64,000 nt of DNA from Selaginella moellendorffii (Eukaryota; Streptophyta; Lycopodiopsida; Selaginellales; Selaginellaceae), in the NCBI RefSeq assembly GCF_000143415.4, contig NW_003314282.1, forward strand, positions 1,547,767 to 1,611,766, in the 5' to 3' direction. The notes under the pieces were generated by a model, which ran no database searches, had not been told where the DNA came from, and worked only from the letters and a program-made list of their open reading frames with translations. The first letter of the stretch is position 1, and each line of letters begins with the position of its first letter. Position numbers and translations under genes: made by a program. Positions 24,756 to 34,968 of the stretch are shown here, one piece after another.

Positions 24756-25290
24756 AAAAAAGCAAAACAAGTGTGGATTAATTAACAAAGTATATCCAAA
24801 TTCAAAAGCTTACAAAAGGTAAAAGAAGTATGGATTAATTAATAAAGTATGTGTAGTTATTGGCTCAAAAGATTGTCATTGCTTCAAACTTGACTACAAT
24901 CTCCTTTATAATTTTGGTTTGCCAAAGAATATCATTAATGATCAAGACTCAAAGTTCTTAATGCATCCTTGATATATACAACTATGGATGATGGATGAAA
25001 AGCTTAAGCAGAATTCCCTAGAAAGGATGATCATTAGTACTTGACACAAGGACTTTATTGAGGAAAGAATTGTTATGCACCAACTTTGACCATATAATCA
25101 ATATGGGTCAAAGGAAAATTCAAAGATATATTCTTAGGGTAAAGAATTTAACCTTAAAAGGAGGTAAAACATAATCTAAGCAAGGTTAGGCCTCTTTATC
25201 TTGTTATTTAGTGTTGAGTCATAACAGCAATAGCCACCACCATCTCACAATCCAATCCACTCTCATGATATAATCATAAGCCATCCGGAT
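24756..25290. other. Unassigned AT-rich interval
   Basis: About 535 bp between two TRIM LTRs. A short segment ('aaagcttacaaaaggtaaaagaagtatggattaattaa') is locally duplicated near 24750-24850. No gene seen. Confidence 0.35.
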
Positions 25291-25295
25291 ATGTA

Positions 25296-25490
25296 TGTAA
25301 GCTCCTGAATTTGGACTTCCCGGGAGGTCACCCAGCCCAGTACTGTTCACACCCAAGGACGCTTAACCCCAAATATCTCAAAACCCTTAACCAATTGGAA
25401 AAGGGGGTGCACTTTTGTTCATGGGCCCTTTCCCTCTATATTTGAACCCCTATGGATCGTCTCTCGAGTCGTTCCCTTTAGTTGCTTACA
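25296..25490 (-). mobile_element. Cassandra-like TRIM solo LTR, young, with TSD
   Basis: A 195-bp LTR with perfect inverted ends (TGTAAGC...GCTTACA), flanked by 'atgta' at 25291-25295 and 25491-25495. Its minus strand carries at 25367-25313 a 55-nt block that aligns without gaps to plant 5S rRNA at about 47 of 55 positions, by my alignment from knowledge of the 5S sequence. The block spans the A-box, intermediate element and C-box. Little decay compared with other copies, so it is the youngest TRIM in the window. Confidence 0.9.
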
Positions 25491-25534
25491 ATGTAATAAC
25501 TAAGTCACTTACACAAATACATACATGTGGGACG

Positions 25535-25830
25535 ACTGGAAGTTATCCCACAAAGGCTTGTCCAAATGCCTTGGTTGAAGCAGTAGCTTTATCCAATTCT
25601 ATCCCTTCATTGCCATGGATTGAAGAATTTTTTCTTCTTTTCCCATTCTCTACAAACACTAACACCAAACTCATTTAGTTGATAACATTCTTCCTCTCCA
25701 AATAATTGAAGAGCTCTTTTGTGATATCCACCCTCCCATACATGTTGATTAGCACATTCCTAATCTCTAAGTTGGAATCCAACAGCATCTGGTGATGGAT
25801 CCTAGCACCACTTTAGAGCCACTTGAGGAT
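25535..25830 (-). pseudogene. PPR gene fragment, frameshifted
   Basis: The minus strand reads 'ARIHHQMLLDSNLEIRNVL' then INMYGR, a typical PPR L-motif, followed after frame changes by 'LQSMAMKGIELDKATASTKAF'. It ends close to the TRIM solo LTR target site. Probably the upstream half of the same dead gene as 23201-23407. Confidence 0.72.
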
Positions 25831-27907
25831 CCACACTTGTTGAAAGCAACTAGAAACATGATTACTTCAACAATTAGAAAGAAATATAGTGGGAAGGACT
25901 TAATGTTCTTTTGGTGAAATCCATTGTTTTTTACTCTTTATAAACACCACAGAATCAATATTAGCCGTTGATCATACTATATTCAATCTAAGCCATCCAA
26001 AGGTAATATTTAGAATATTTTTAAACACTCTCAGCTTAATGGTATATCAATTATGCATATAGATATAAATAGTCACAAAAGACTAACATAAGCTTGTCTC
26101 TTGCTTGAATTTGGTTCACAAAGAATTGCCTTTAGAATTCAAAGAGTTTTCCTTGTAAGACCATCTAGAAAAAGGCCCAAAGCTTCCAGCAAAAGCATGC
26201 AAGTGTTAAAAAGCATGGACCATTTTTTAGCTCATGGGTTGAAGAGTTGAGCTTACTAGTTGAGCTTAATTTTCAATTGTAATTTAATATAAATATTATA
26301 ACCTTTAAAATATTAAGGTTATCAACTCTCTACATATTATATAGATAAAAATATTCTAAAGGATAATTCTTGTTCTAACAATTTAAATTAATCTTATCAC
26401 TTCCTTAAATTTGTGCTCTATACTTTCTGGCTAGTAAAAGTTAGGTTTTTCAGAATTAAAGAATTATTAAATTTAAAATAAAAAATTTATATAAGGACAT
26501 GTAACTGTTTGAAAGGAATAAAACAATTATTGAAATAAATTTTTACATATAAAAGAGAGATTTAGTTCTTCTTTAGAATACATTTATAAGAGGTTTTTTA
26601 TAACATAGTGTTTAAAATTTATAAATCTTCACTTGCACTTTTATTTGAAGAGAAGGAAATAAAAATATTTATGGGTTTTAGTGTTACTAATTTTAACTTT
26701 TAGAATATTTTTTCCTAAAGTAATAATTCAAGTGCTAAAAGTTGCAATAGTTGTCCCATTATACAATATAATCAAACCATACATGAGAAAGAAATAGAGG
26801 ATAGTGATCACGAGTTGGAAATAAATGTAATAATAGAGGGTGTAACAAATTAAGTGTAGAAAAATGCCTTCCTACTTGTTTTAGAAAATTGCAATTCCAT
26901 GACTTTCAAGAAATGCTTATTTGTTTTCTGGCTTTTAGTAGAAACAATGGCAATAATCAATATAACAATATATTCTCTCACAACACACTATAACATCACT
27001 CTGTTAAAAGATTATCATGAAATATTTTTCGAGATGGTAAAGATAGAAATGGAGACACACGAGTATTATAGGTAGTATTGCAAAAGAAACATTCATAAGT
27101 ATATTAAATGAAAAGTATAATTTTTAGTAATTACATAAATAAAGTATACTAAATTTATATCATTGATAGAGATTGATAGTCTTGGAAAATCTAGTTAGCT
27201 CTAAAAGTTTTCTACAATTCAGCAATAGTAAAGTTTGTGTAGGTATGTGAATTTCTATTCTAGGATTTTGGTATAAAGTGTTAATGAAATTTTATTATAT
27301 ATGTTTGTAAAAAGCATATGCCTTCCTATGTTCGTCGCGTTTAGTAAAGTTTAGACATGTGCAAAAAAGAAAATCTTAAATAGCAATTGTGTACTCTCCA
27401 CTCTGTTTTAACTATATACTCCTTTGCAAGAGTAATGATATATTTCATGGAGAAAATTTTATACTCAAATGTTAGAGTGAAATTTATTTTACCTTGCTTT
27501 TGTTTGTAGATAATACTAATAAATTTAACTATCTTACCTTTCCTTGCACTCTTATGCATCCTTATAAGAATAGTGTTAGTTTTGTCAATCATGTCTCCAA
27601 CTCTCCTCCTCTCAAGATTGAAATTAAATTTTTCAAGGTTTTCAATCTCATTTGAGGTGAGTGCAACTTCATTAACAACAAACCATTCTCTAGGTACTAC
27701 ATTAGGTTTCATCACTAGTGTTTTTAAGTTACTTCGTATGGTTGGCATCAGTGTTGTAATTAGTACCATCTTGAGAATTCTACTTGCTTTGGTTCTCCAT
27801 AGAAATATAAGGTTGGAACAAAAGTAAATTTATCACCACAGATCTAAATTCAACATTTGCCCCTCATAAGCATCCCTCTTTTTTCTCTTTCTTTTCAATC
27901 ATGTTTG
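25831..27907. other. AT-rich interval without supported gene
   Basis: About 2 kb with no recognised gene or repeat family. A 142-codon minus-strand open frame (27341-27769) has no domain I can name and sits in sequence of the same composition as the non-coding flanks, so I do not call it a gene. Confidence 0.35.
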
Positions 27908-28037
27908 CAGCCGTGGCAAAATACAAATAGAAAACAATAGGAGTGGAAGAAAGATGATGCACCAAGGAGTGGGGACATTCAACACAGCCGTGGATGCGGC
28001 CCTAGCCTACGACATTGCGGATTTTGCTAACACTTGA
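27908..28037 (+). pseudogene. AP2/ERF transcription-factor domain fragment
   Basis: The reading frame from 27954 gives 'GVGTFNTAVDAALAYDIADFA' in part and stops at 28035-28037. G-T-F-x-T-A-x-x-A-A-x-A-Y-D is the conserved second half of the AP2/ERF DNA-binding domain. Just upstream, 'ccgtggcaaaatac' reads PWQN or AVAKY and could be the decayed first half. No start, no RG core and no flanking domain are seen, so this is a gene relic. Confidence 0.7.
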
Positions 28038-29436
28038 CAGATTGCCCATTGCCTCGGCTTTACATTATAAAAAGTAATTTCAACTTGTTATAACGTATTC
28101 TCTTCATCAACCACTTGAGGTGGTTTAGTTTGGGGCAGTATCTTAGAGTTAAATGGTACTTAACATCAAGTTTGATGCATATTTTTTATTCTAGAATTCT
28201 TCCTCCTTAAAGAATCCAATGTTTTAACAACTCTCTATGGTCATTTAAAGCCTTCTTGGCAACTTCTAGAAAGCTAAGGAGGCCTCTAGCATTTCCTTTG
28301 AGCTTCTTGATAACCTAGCTCTTGGTGTGGTTGTTGCTCATGACACCATTACAACACCTCTTATAGGATCACTAAAGGTTAGTCAAAATCCTTTTACCAC
28401 CTCTTATTTAGCTTGTTTTTTTTTTGCATTTCTTCCAAGAACAGTCTTCTAGCCTTCTAGAAGTGGAGCTCCCTCTTGCCATATAACAAGATACTAAATT
28501 TTGGAGACCCTTTTACTAATTTTAAAACACACCATAAATCTCTCTAAGTGGTCACTCCTTGCATAAAAATTTATCAAATATTCTACTACCTCTAATATCA
28601 AGTAGGGATATAGTCAGACTTGCTTTATTAGCCCATAATATTCTTCCATGTGGCCTATTATGTAGCAAATCCTCCAAAAACATGGAAGCACAAAGTCAAT
28701 AATCTTTATATGGGGAGACTATTGGTTGGGAACTATATGTGTGTATAGTGAAGGGCTCATTGTTGCTTGGAACTCCTCATGAAATCAGTTAAGAAAAGGT
28801 GGCACCCTATTTCTAGCTTCAAAGATTTAATTAAGTTTGCAACAATCAGTGAAAACTAGAAGGCACTGTGTCATATAGATTCTTCTTAAGTATGCCCAAG
28901 TGAGAATCTAGTGAGTTGTGAGAAAGGAAAATAAAGATTTACCATGTGCTAAAGTGAAGCATTCATCAACTCTTCATTGCTCACTAACAACACTTCAAAA
29001 GCGTTCTTAAACACTTTTAATTGCTCCAAAATAGGGGTGAACCATTTCTCTTCTTCTTATAGTCAATTTTCCTTGATGATTTCCTTTAAATTTCTATTAT
29101 CTTTTAGCATAGACACCCAGGGAATATCTACACATCTCCACATCACACCCTAAATTGCAAGCTAGCCTAGGATTCAAAATGCATTTTGAACTTAATTCAT
29201 TTAGCTTTATAAAGAAGTTCACATTAGGGATTAAACTTGCAAATAGACAACTTTCCTTCCAACCAAGCTTTAAAAAAAATTCAGAAGCCTTAACTGTACT
29301 TGGAAAACAACGATCTAAACTTTAAAACCTTACCTTCTGTGCTTGCAGGTAAAAACAAGCTTTACTGGTTCGATGAGCCTTGGAATTTCAGCCACTTCCA
29401 TTTGGTGACTATTCAAGGTAAGTTTTTGAAGTCTTA
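28038..29436. other. AT-rich upstream region of the lectin gene
   Basis: About 1.4 kb with no gene I can support. Short broken frames on both strands have no recognisable family. Confidence 0.35.
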
Positions 29437-29475
29437 TTGAATCTTATTTCACAAGAAAGTTTTCACAAGTCAAGT

Positions 29476-30396
29476 ATGAGATTGTTTCTTCTAGCAGCTC
29501 TCATTCTAACCTCTCAATTGGATTTGTGCTATGCACCACCAGATGGGATTTTTAGAATAAGAGCCTTGCATAATATGCTCACCGTGGAACAAGTAAGAGC
29601 AGTGGTAGAAAGAATACAAGGCTACGTGAGAAATATACGTGATAATGTTCGATTTGGGGCTGGAAGAACGATGGAGCTTGTCGTGATTTTTGATAGGAAT
29701 ACATTTGTTAATGTCTATTTATTTGTGTATAGTAGAGTGTTTGACGAGACCCCAGGTATTTGTACCATGCGTCCAACGATCCAAGATGTGCGTGGCCAAA
29801 ACCTACGGCAAAATATACTGGATATGTGCGACAGGATACTAGAAGAGTTATGGGATATAGAACGTTGGTACGGTTATGTTGACATTGTTCTTCAACATAT
29901 TGGACTTCATTATGAACTAGATCTTCCAAAAAGTAACCGGCTTTTGTTCTTCAACTTCTCGTCGGTTAATACATCTGATGATCACAAGGATGAAAAGCTT
30001 GGTGGGTATAATAGCGATATAAGACACTGTTGGGTCTATACTACATCACTGGTCAGTGGCTCTAGAAACATTCTTGGCTCGTATTTGCTGGGTGGAAACA
30101 GCTTAATCTCGTCTGATAGTTCTTATAGGTTGACAATGCAAAAGAATTGCAATCTCGTACTACAAAGTCCCAGGGGAATAATCACATGGAGCTCGGGAAC
30201 ACAGGGAAAAGACTCCAATTGCTACTTAATCCTGCTAGCTAATGGAAAATTGGTGATTCTTGGATCTAGAGGAGAGGCGTGGTCAAGCAAAATTATCTCC
30301 ATCCAAAAGAAGTTATACGCTCTTGTGATTGAGAATCTTGGTTACTTGGCCATTTACAGAACAGACACGGCCACACTTGTTTGGAAATCTCTCTAA
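29476..30396 (+). CDS. Secreted protein with C-terminal GNA-like (B-type) lectin domain
   Basis: Single-exon gene of 306 residues. Met at 29476 begins a signal peptide (RLFLLAALILTSQLDLCYA, residues 2-20); the frame continues slightly upstream without an ATG. Residues about 21-185 form a conserved but unrecognised N-terminal region rich in aromatic and acidic residues. Residues about 195-306 look like a bulb-type mannose-binding lectin fold: 'NILGSYLLGGNSLISSDSSY', 'MQKNCNLVL', 'LLANGKLVI' and 'WKSL' occupy the places of the repeated sugar-binding strands. The canonical QxDxNxVxY sites are degenerate (NCNLVL, NGKLVI), so sugar binding is uncertain. A dead copy follows at 31955-32732 and another dead copy lies at 42950-43520. 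Confidence 0.75.
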   Translation: MRLFLLAALILTSQLDLCYAPPDGIFRIRALHNMLTVEQVRAVVERIQGYVRNIRDNVRFGAGRTMELVVIFDRNTFVNVYLFVYSRVFDETPGICTMRPTIQDVRGQNLRQNILDMCDRILEELWDIERWYGYVDIVLQHIGLHYELDLPKSNRLLFFNFSSVNTSDDHKDEKLGGYNSDIRHCWVYTTSLVSGSRNILGSYLLGGNSLISSDSSYRLTMQKNCNLVLQSPRGIITWSSGTQGKDSNCYLILLANGKLVILGSRGEAWSSKIISIQKKLYALVIENLGYLAIYRTDTATLVWKSL

Positions 30397-31954
30397 GAGA
30401 ATTGTGCTGATATTGCTTAAAATTTTTATTGATTGATTGATACATGGCCGTCCTTAACAGATTTATATGTACAATACTTTACCATCGTAAAGTATCTAGA
30501 CATGGCTGCCCGCAAATCTGCATAAGTTTAGAAACACATAATTTTCTTTTCATTTACAAAAGAAAATGCCAGTGGTTTTTAGTTTTGTAGAAATTAGTAT
30601 TGACATTGATAATTAAATCATCACAGTAATAACTTTCACATCCGCCACCTTGTGAACCAGGTGAGCCAAACTGCTCAGCTTTCTTCTTTGTTAGAATAAA
30701 TAACACGACGGTAAGTTAATCTTCAAGGCACACCCAGAAACCATGAGAAATGAAACATTTTGCACTATTCTTTTCGAGTTTTTCGAGAAATGGCTCAACA
30801 CGAAATCCACCCGTCACTCCACCTTCGCCATGGCGCCATGCACTGCCTAGCATCTTAAAGGGAAGTGGATTGGCATGGCCCAAGAGAAGAGCGGGAGCAA
30901 TCATTCTACGAGTGTGACGTGGTGGGTCTTGCGCCACGGCTGCTGGGAAAGCTAAACGAGGTGCGAGCTTTTCCTCATTTTTTTTCCTCTCTAGAATTTA
31001 ATTACCGATGTTTTCCGCTCCGGTGAAATTCTTCTTCTAAAGCTTCTTTGCTTTTCTGCTTTGTATAGTTTGGACAACGAGGGCATACCTCATTGGACTC
31101 AGGTAAAGTCAAGTCACTGCCAGTGGCTAGCTTGTCTGCTACGCGTTGATCTTGCAAAAGATCACAGTGCTAAGCCGCTTCATGGTGAGTAGGTCTGGCG
31201 CACCTGGAAGGGCGACTGGAATTGCAAGTGGTGGAGATCGTCGTCGAGGTGCCTCCTTGACTGGTTTGCAATGCTGCTGCAAGGAGACGTAACGACCTCC
31301 CAGACACGGTTTTGAGGCTGCGCAAGTGCTTTTCGCGTGGCCACAAGTACTGATGGGTATTGAAGACTGAAGACAAGAGGAAAGGTTTCCATTGGCATAC
31401 ATGTATTATTATTGTTATACCTATGTGCTATTTGTTTACGGCTGCGTGCTCATTCATTCCTATCAGATCATTTTAAATTTGTGAGCTTCACCGGCTTTAA
31501 AACTTTCATACCAGATCAGGCGCTTCGCTTTACAGTTTCTCCAGTTTAAAGAGATCTGGGAAAGGGAAAGGTTGACCTTTTTAGATCCGACAAGTCTTCG
31601 AATGACTACTCAGTGGTCGAGTCATCCTTCCAGGTATGAGCTAAGTTACGTGATGCTTGCTCCAAGAGATCTTCTCGAGCAGGTGGTCTCTAGATTTGAT
31701 TCTTGAGATGCCATTCTCCGGATGCCATTCTTGTCATCGGAGGGTGAGATCGAATATGCATTCTGGCTGAGGGTGGGGATCGAATATGCACTGCCTAAGG
31801 ACGTGACCGCATTATGGAGATTTGCAATCGCTGGGACTCCGTGGGTGAGTGCTTTAAGAAATACCTTGCAACTCCAAAGCATGGAAACAACAATCTACCT
31901 TTTATGTCCTTGCCTTTTATGTGCTTAACAAGCTTCAGTTAGTTTTCCAAAAAT
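30397..31954. other. Intergenic between lectin gene and its pseudogene
   Basis: Holds the lectin 3' flank and about 1.4 kb of moderately GC-rich sequence. A 73-codon minus-strand frame (30716-30937), with 'LLLGHANPLPFKMLGSAWRHG', looks protein-like but I cannot assign it. The region 31620-31900 contains short repeated 'gatcgaatatgca' segments. No gene is supported. Confidence 0.35.
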
Positions 31955-32732
31955 TCAGCCCGTTTCTTCTAGCAGTAATCTCTCAGCTCTATGCACCTCC
32001 ACGTGGGATTTTTAGAATGAGACTCTTGTATGGTATGCTCAAGTAAGAACCATGGTAGAAAGGATACATGACTACGTGATAAATATACGCAATAACGTTT
32101 CATTTCGGGCTGATGGAACTTATCGTGATGCTTGCACAGAATACGTGTGTGAACGTCAGGTTACTAGTGTTTAGTAGAGTGTTTTACGAGACCGCGGATG
32201 TGTGTACCATGGGCCCAACGATCCAAAGAGTGTTTGGCCAAAACCTACGGCAAAATATACTGGACAGTTAGTAGATCAAGAACGTTGGTTCTGTCGTGTT
32301 GATATTGTTCTTGAATATATTGGAATTGATTATCAGCTCGAACTTCCTAACCAGCTTTTGCTCTACAGCTTCTCGTCGCCTAAATCTTGATAATCACAAG
32401 TTTGATGATCTAGAGCTTCATGGGCTTGAAAGCGATATAAAAGATTGTTTGGTCTATAGTACATTATTAATCAGTGGCTCTAGAACGCTCTTGGCTCGCA
32501 GATGCTGGGTGGAACAGCTTAATCTCGGCTGATAGTTCTTATAAGCTGACAATGCGAAGCGATTGCAATTTCGTGCTACAGAGTCCCAGCTCGGGAACAT
32601 AGGGAAAAGGCTCCGATTGCCTGCTAGCTAATGGGAATTTGGTGATTTTTGGATCTAGAGGAGAGGCATATCCAAAAGAAGCTGTGATCGAGAATCTTGG
32701 TTACTTGGACACTTGTTTGGAAATCTCTCTAA
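31955..32732 (+). pseudogene. Lectin-gene copy, broken
   Basis: Aligns along its length with 29476-30396: remnants of the signal peptide ('cgtttcttctagcagtaatctctcag'), the N-terminal region and the lectin strands up to the same terminal W-K-S-L-stop (stop at 32730-32732). Several deletions and frameshifts, loss of the start codon, and in-frame stops split it into pieces (for example 32202-32390 and 32296-32532). The 3' flank with repeated 'ttgattga' also matches the intact gene, so this is a tandem gene duplicate and not a retrocopy. Confidence 0.85.
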
Positions 32733-33154
32733 GATAATCATGCTTATATAATGCTTAGTCTTGTTACTATCATACCCGTACGCTCCTTCATTGCATAACT
32801 TCAAGGCGATTGATTGATTGATTGATACATTCTCGTCCTTGTGTGAGATCATTGTCATATCTTAGATCTATATTACACCATAAGTTTGGGTATTATATTA
32901 TTCTCCAGTTTGTTGTACCAGCATCGTCCCAGCTGCCGTACGCACCGCGGTAAACTCGCAGTCACGCTTGTCAAAGTAAATTCAAAGGCGTGGGAAGAAA
33001 CCTGATTGGAGGATCGGATGATTGGGGAGGGGAATCTTGTCGACACGTTTGTAGCAATGGTCTAGGTCGTATTACGCCCTAATCTTTCTTTCTTTGCATT
33101 GGCGCTTGGTTTTTCCTCTAGAACTAGGCGAGAGCGCGGGCAAAATATTTCGCC
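32733..33154 (+). promoter_or_regulatory. Upstream region of the dCTP pyrophosphatase-like gene
   Basis: About 420 bp covering the lectin pseudogene 3' flank and the promoter and leader of the next gene. No clear TATA box. 'cgccctaatc' at about 33073 resembles a site II/telo-box-like motif, but this is weak. Confidence 0.35.
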
Positions 33155-34176
33155 ATGGATGCCGATTCGTGGAGTTGCGCGATGAATGGGGGCGGCAGGA
33201 AAGATCCCCCGGGCGCTGCCGATGCGGCGCTCGTTTCGCTCCAGGATCTGAGGTCCAAGTTACAGGAGTTTGCGCGCGTCCGCGATTGGGATCAGTTCCA
33301 CAGCCCCCGCAATCTCCTGCTCGCGCTGGTAAGAATCGCTGCCCCGAGAGAGCGCTCGATCGATTAGCGATTGAAATATTTCGGAAATATTTCGAAAATA
33401 TTCCTTCCTCTTTCTCTCGATTGCCTGATGGCGAGAGGCTTTTTAAATGCTTTCTTTCTCTTCTTCCGATCGATCAGGGAGAGTTCCTGCCTTGATTGTA
33501 GAGAATGTCTCTGATTTGTGACCTGTGTGACTGCACTGTTGCTGCTTGCGCTGGCTGGGAGGCCCGTGTCCCTGGCGATGGCCCCTGGCCAGGGGAGCAT
33601 TGTTTTCTAGCTCTAGAGCAAATCGACCCTCGCTCATTAATGTGAATGGGGGTGCCTGGAGCTCGGGTGGTTTTGTCCGCTTTTTGGAGAACATATTTTT
33701 CTCATTTGCTTCTTCTTTGTTTTGAGGATGGGATGGAGCGATCGCTTTTATTTATTCCTTTCTCCTTTCTCTTCTTCTTTCTCTCTTTGGCTGGGTCGCC
33801 TGCCAGTTTTGCCGCTCTGTGTTTGCTCCTCACGTTGGCCTTGTGGTGTTTGGGATGCTTGAGTGGAGCGCGCTTGATTAGTACCAAACTTTTAGCCATT
33901 GTCTTTTCTTCTCCTTTTTTTTTTCAGGTTGGCGAGGTGGGTGAGTTGTCCGAGATCTTTCAATGGAAAGGCGAAGTCCAGCGGGGGCTCCCGGATTGGA
34001 ACGCGGCCGAGAAGGAGCACCTCGGGGAGGAGCTGTCGGATGTGCTGCTCTACTTGGTCCGGCTGGCCGATGTGTGTGGAGTGGACCTCGGCCAGGCGGC
34101 ACTCAGCAAGCTCAAGAAGAACGCGGTCAAGTACCCGGTCGAGAAATGCAAGTCCCAGAGCACAAACGCGCAATGA
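33155..34176 (+). CDS. MazG-family dCTP/XTP pyrophosphatase (DCTPP1-like)
   Basis: All-alpha NTP pyrophosphatase that hydrolyses dCTP and modified dCTP to the monophosphate, protecting the nucleotide pool. Two exons, 33155-33328 and 33928-34176, joined across a 599-bp intron (GTAAGA...TTTTCAG), give 140 residues. 'SLQDLRSKLQEFARVRDW' and 'FHSPRNLLLAL' lead directly into 'VGEVGELSEIFQW' across the junction; 'EELSDVLLYLVRLADVCGVDL' follows. The ExxE and ExxD residues that bind magnesium are present (EVGE, EELSD). Length and order match eukaryotic DCTPP1. The intron is much longer than the 49-94 bp introns of nearby genes. Cellular location is not evident; no transit peptide is obvious. Confidence 0.92.
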
Positions 34177-34968
34177 AAAGGGGAGACACACACACACACA
34201 CAACACTCAACAGGTTCTTCTCATTTTTCTCTTCGCTCCCAGCAATTTTGGCTTCTGTCTTGGATAAGTAGGTAGGTGCACAGTTCTCGCATTCTTTCCC
34301 AGTTTGAATCTTTCTCCTAAGATCGGAATGTGAAGCTTTCCATTGACTTGTGTGTGCAACAAAGCAAAGACCTGTTTTGTGTCTGGATCAAGATCAACGA
34401 GATCAACGGGATCAACGGGATGAGATGTTCTTCTAATCCCCGTTCGTGTGGGTGCAGGAAGATATTTTTTGCAGCGTCAGAAATCTTGGGGGATCCATGC
34501 CGCGGACTTATAAGGCAGGATCCAGGCGCTCGTGCAGACATGCCACTCAGACGTGTTTGAAAGTAATCGCACCGGCAAGGGTCCCATTTCTCCCCCCTTA
34601 GTGGTTCCTTTTCTTTGGATACTGCTTTCCATCCTGGCTTTCTACTTTAGCACTGAGACAAAGTCAGCCCAAGCCAGCTTTGTCTTTCCTCTGTACCTTT
34701 GTATACCAAAGAAAAGTCTGATTTGACCTACAAATCAGTCAGTGCTAAACACCTTTCAAACAAGGGGCACTCCCAGAATTGAACTCCGCACCAGAATCAT
34801 TCATAAGTGCCCACTAATGAAATGCTTACCTAATTACATTTAAAATCCTTAATGGAAAACTGATTAATGTCCCTTTACATTGTTCTTCCTTTTTGCTTTA
34901 AACGGAAGGGAGAGGTTGACAAACACCAAGAATATGCCATAGGGCTTTTTTAGGGCTTTAGAGGCGCT
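34177..34968. other. Intergenic, with a tRNA-like hairpin
   Basis: 3' flank of the pyrophosphatase gene, which starts with a (CA)n run at about 34187-34203, and the promoter of the CCZ1 gene. A 48-nt tRNA-like structure lies at 34765-34812. A 'tttagggctttag' motif about 20 bp upstream of the CCZ1 start resembles the telo-box of plant housekeeping genes. Confidence 0.45.
34765..34812 (-). ncRNA. Truncated tRNA-like element
   Basis: The minus strand has a perfect 7-bp acceptor-like stem (GGGCACT at 34812-34806 with AGTGCCC at 34771-34765) and a T-arm-like segment 'ggagttcaattctggg' directly before the 3' strand. Only about 17 nt replace the D and anticodon arms, so this is a relic or SINE-like piece and not a working tRNA. 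Confidence 0.4.

Noticed and set aside
25313-25367. A 5S rRNA gene
   Set aside because: Only about 55 of 120 nt match and the block sits inside an LTR with TG/CA ends and a target duplication.
31139-31402. Overlapping minus-strand frames of 68-87 codons
   Set aside because: Three frames compete, none resembles a known protein, and no splice or promoter context supports any of them.
33646-33927. Open frame continuing upstream of exon 2 of the pyrophosphatase
   Set aside because: This is intron 1; splicing joins the MazG helices exactly, whereas read-through adds a hydrophobic, non-family segment.
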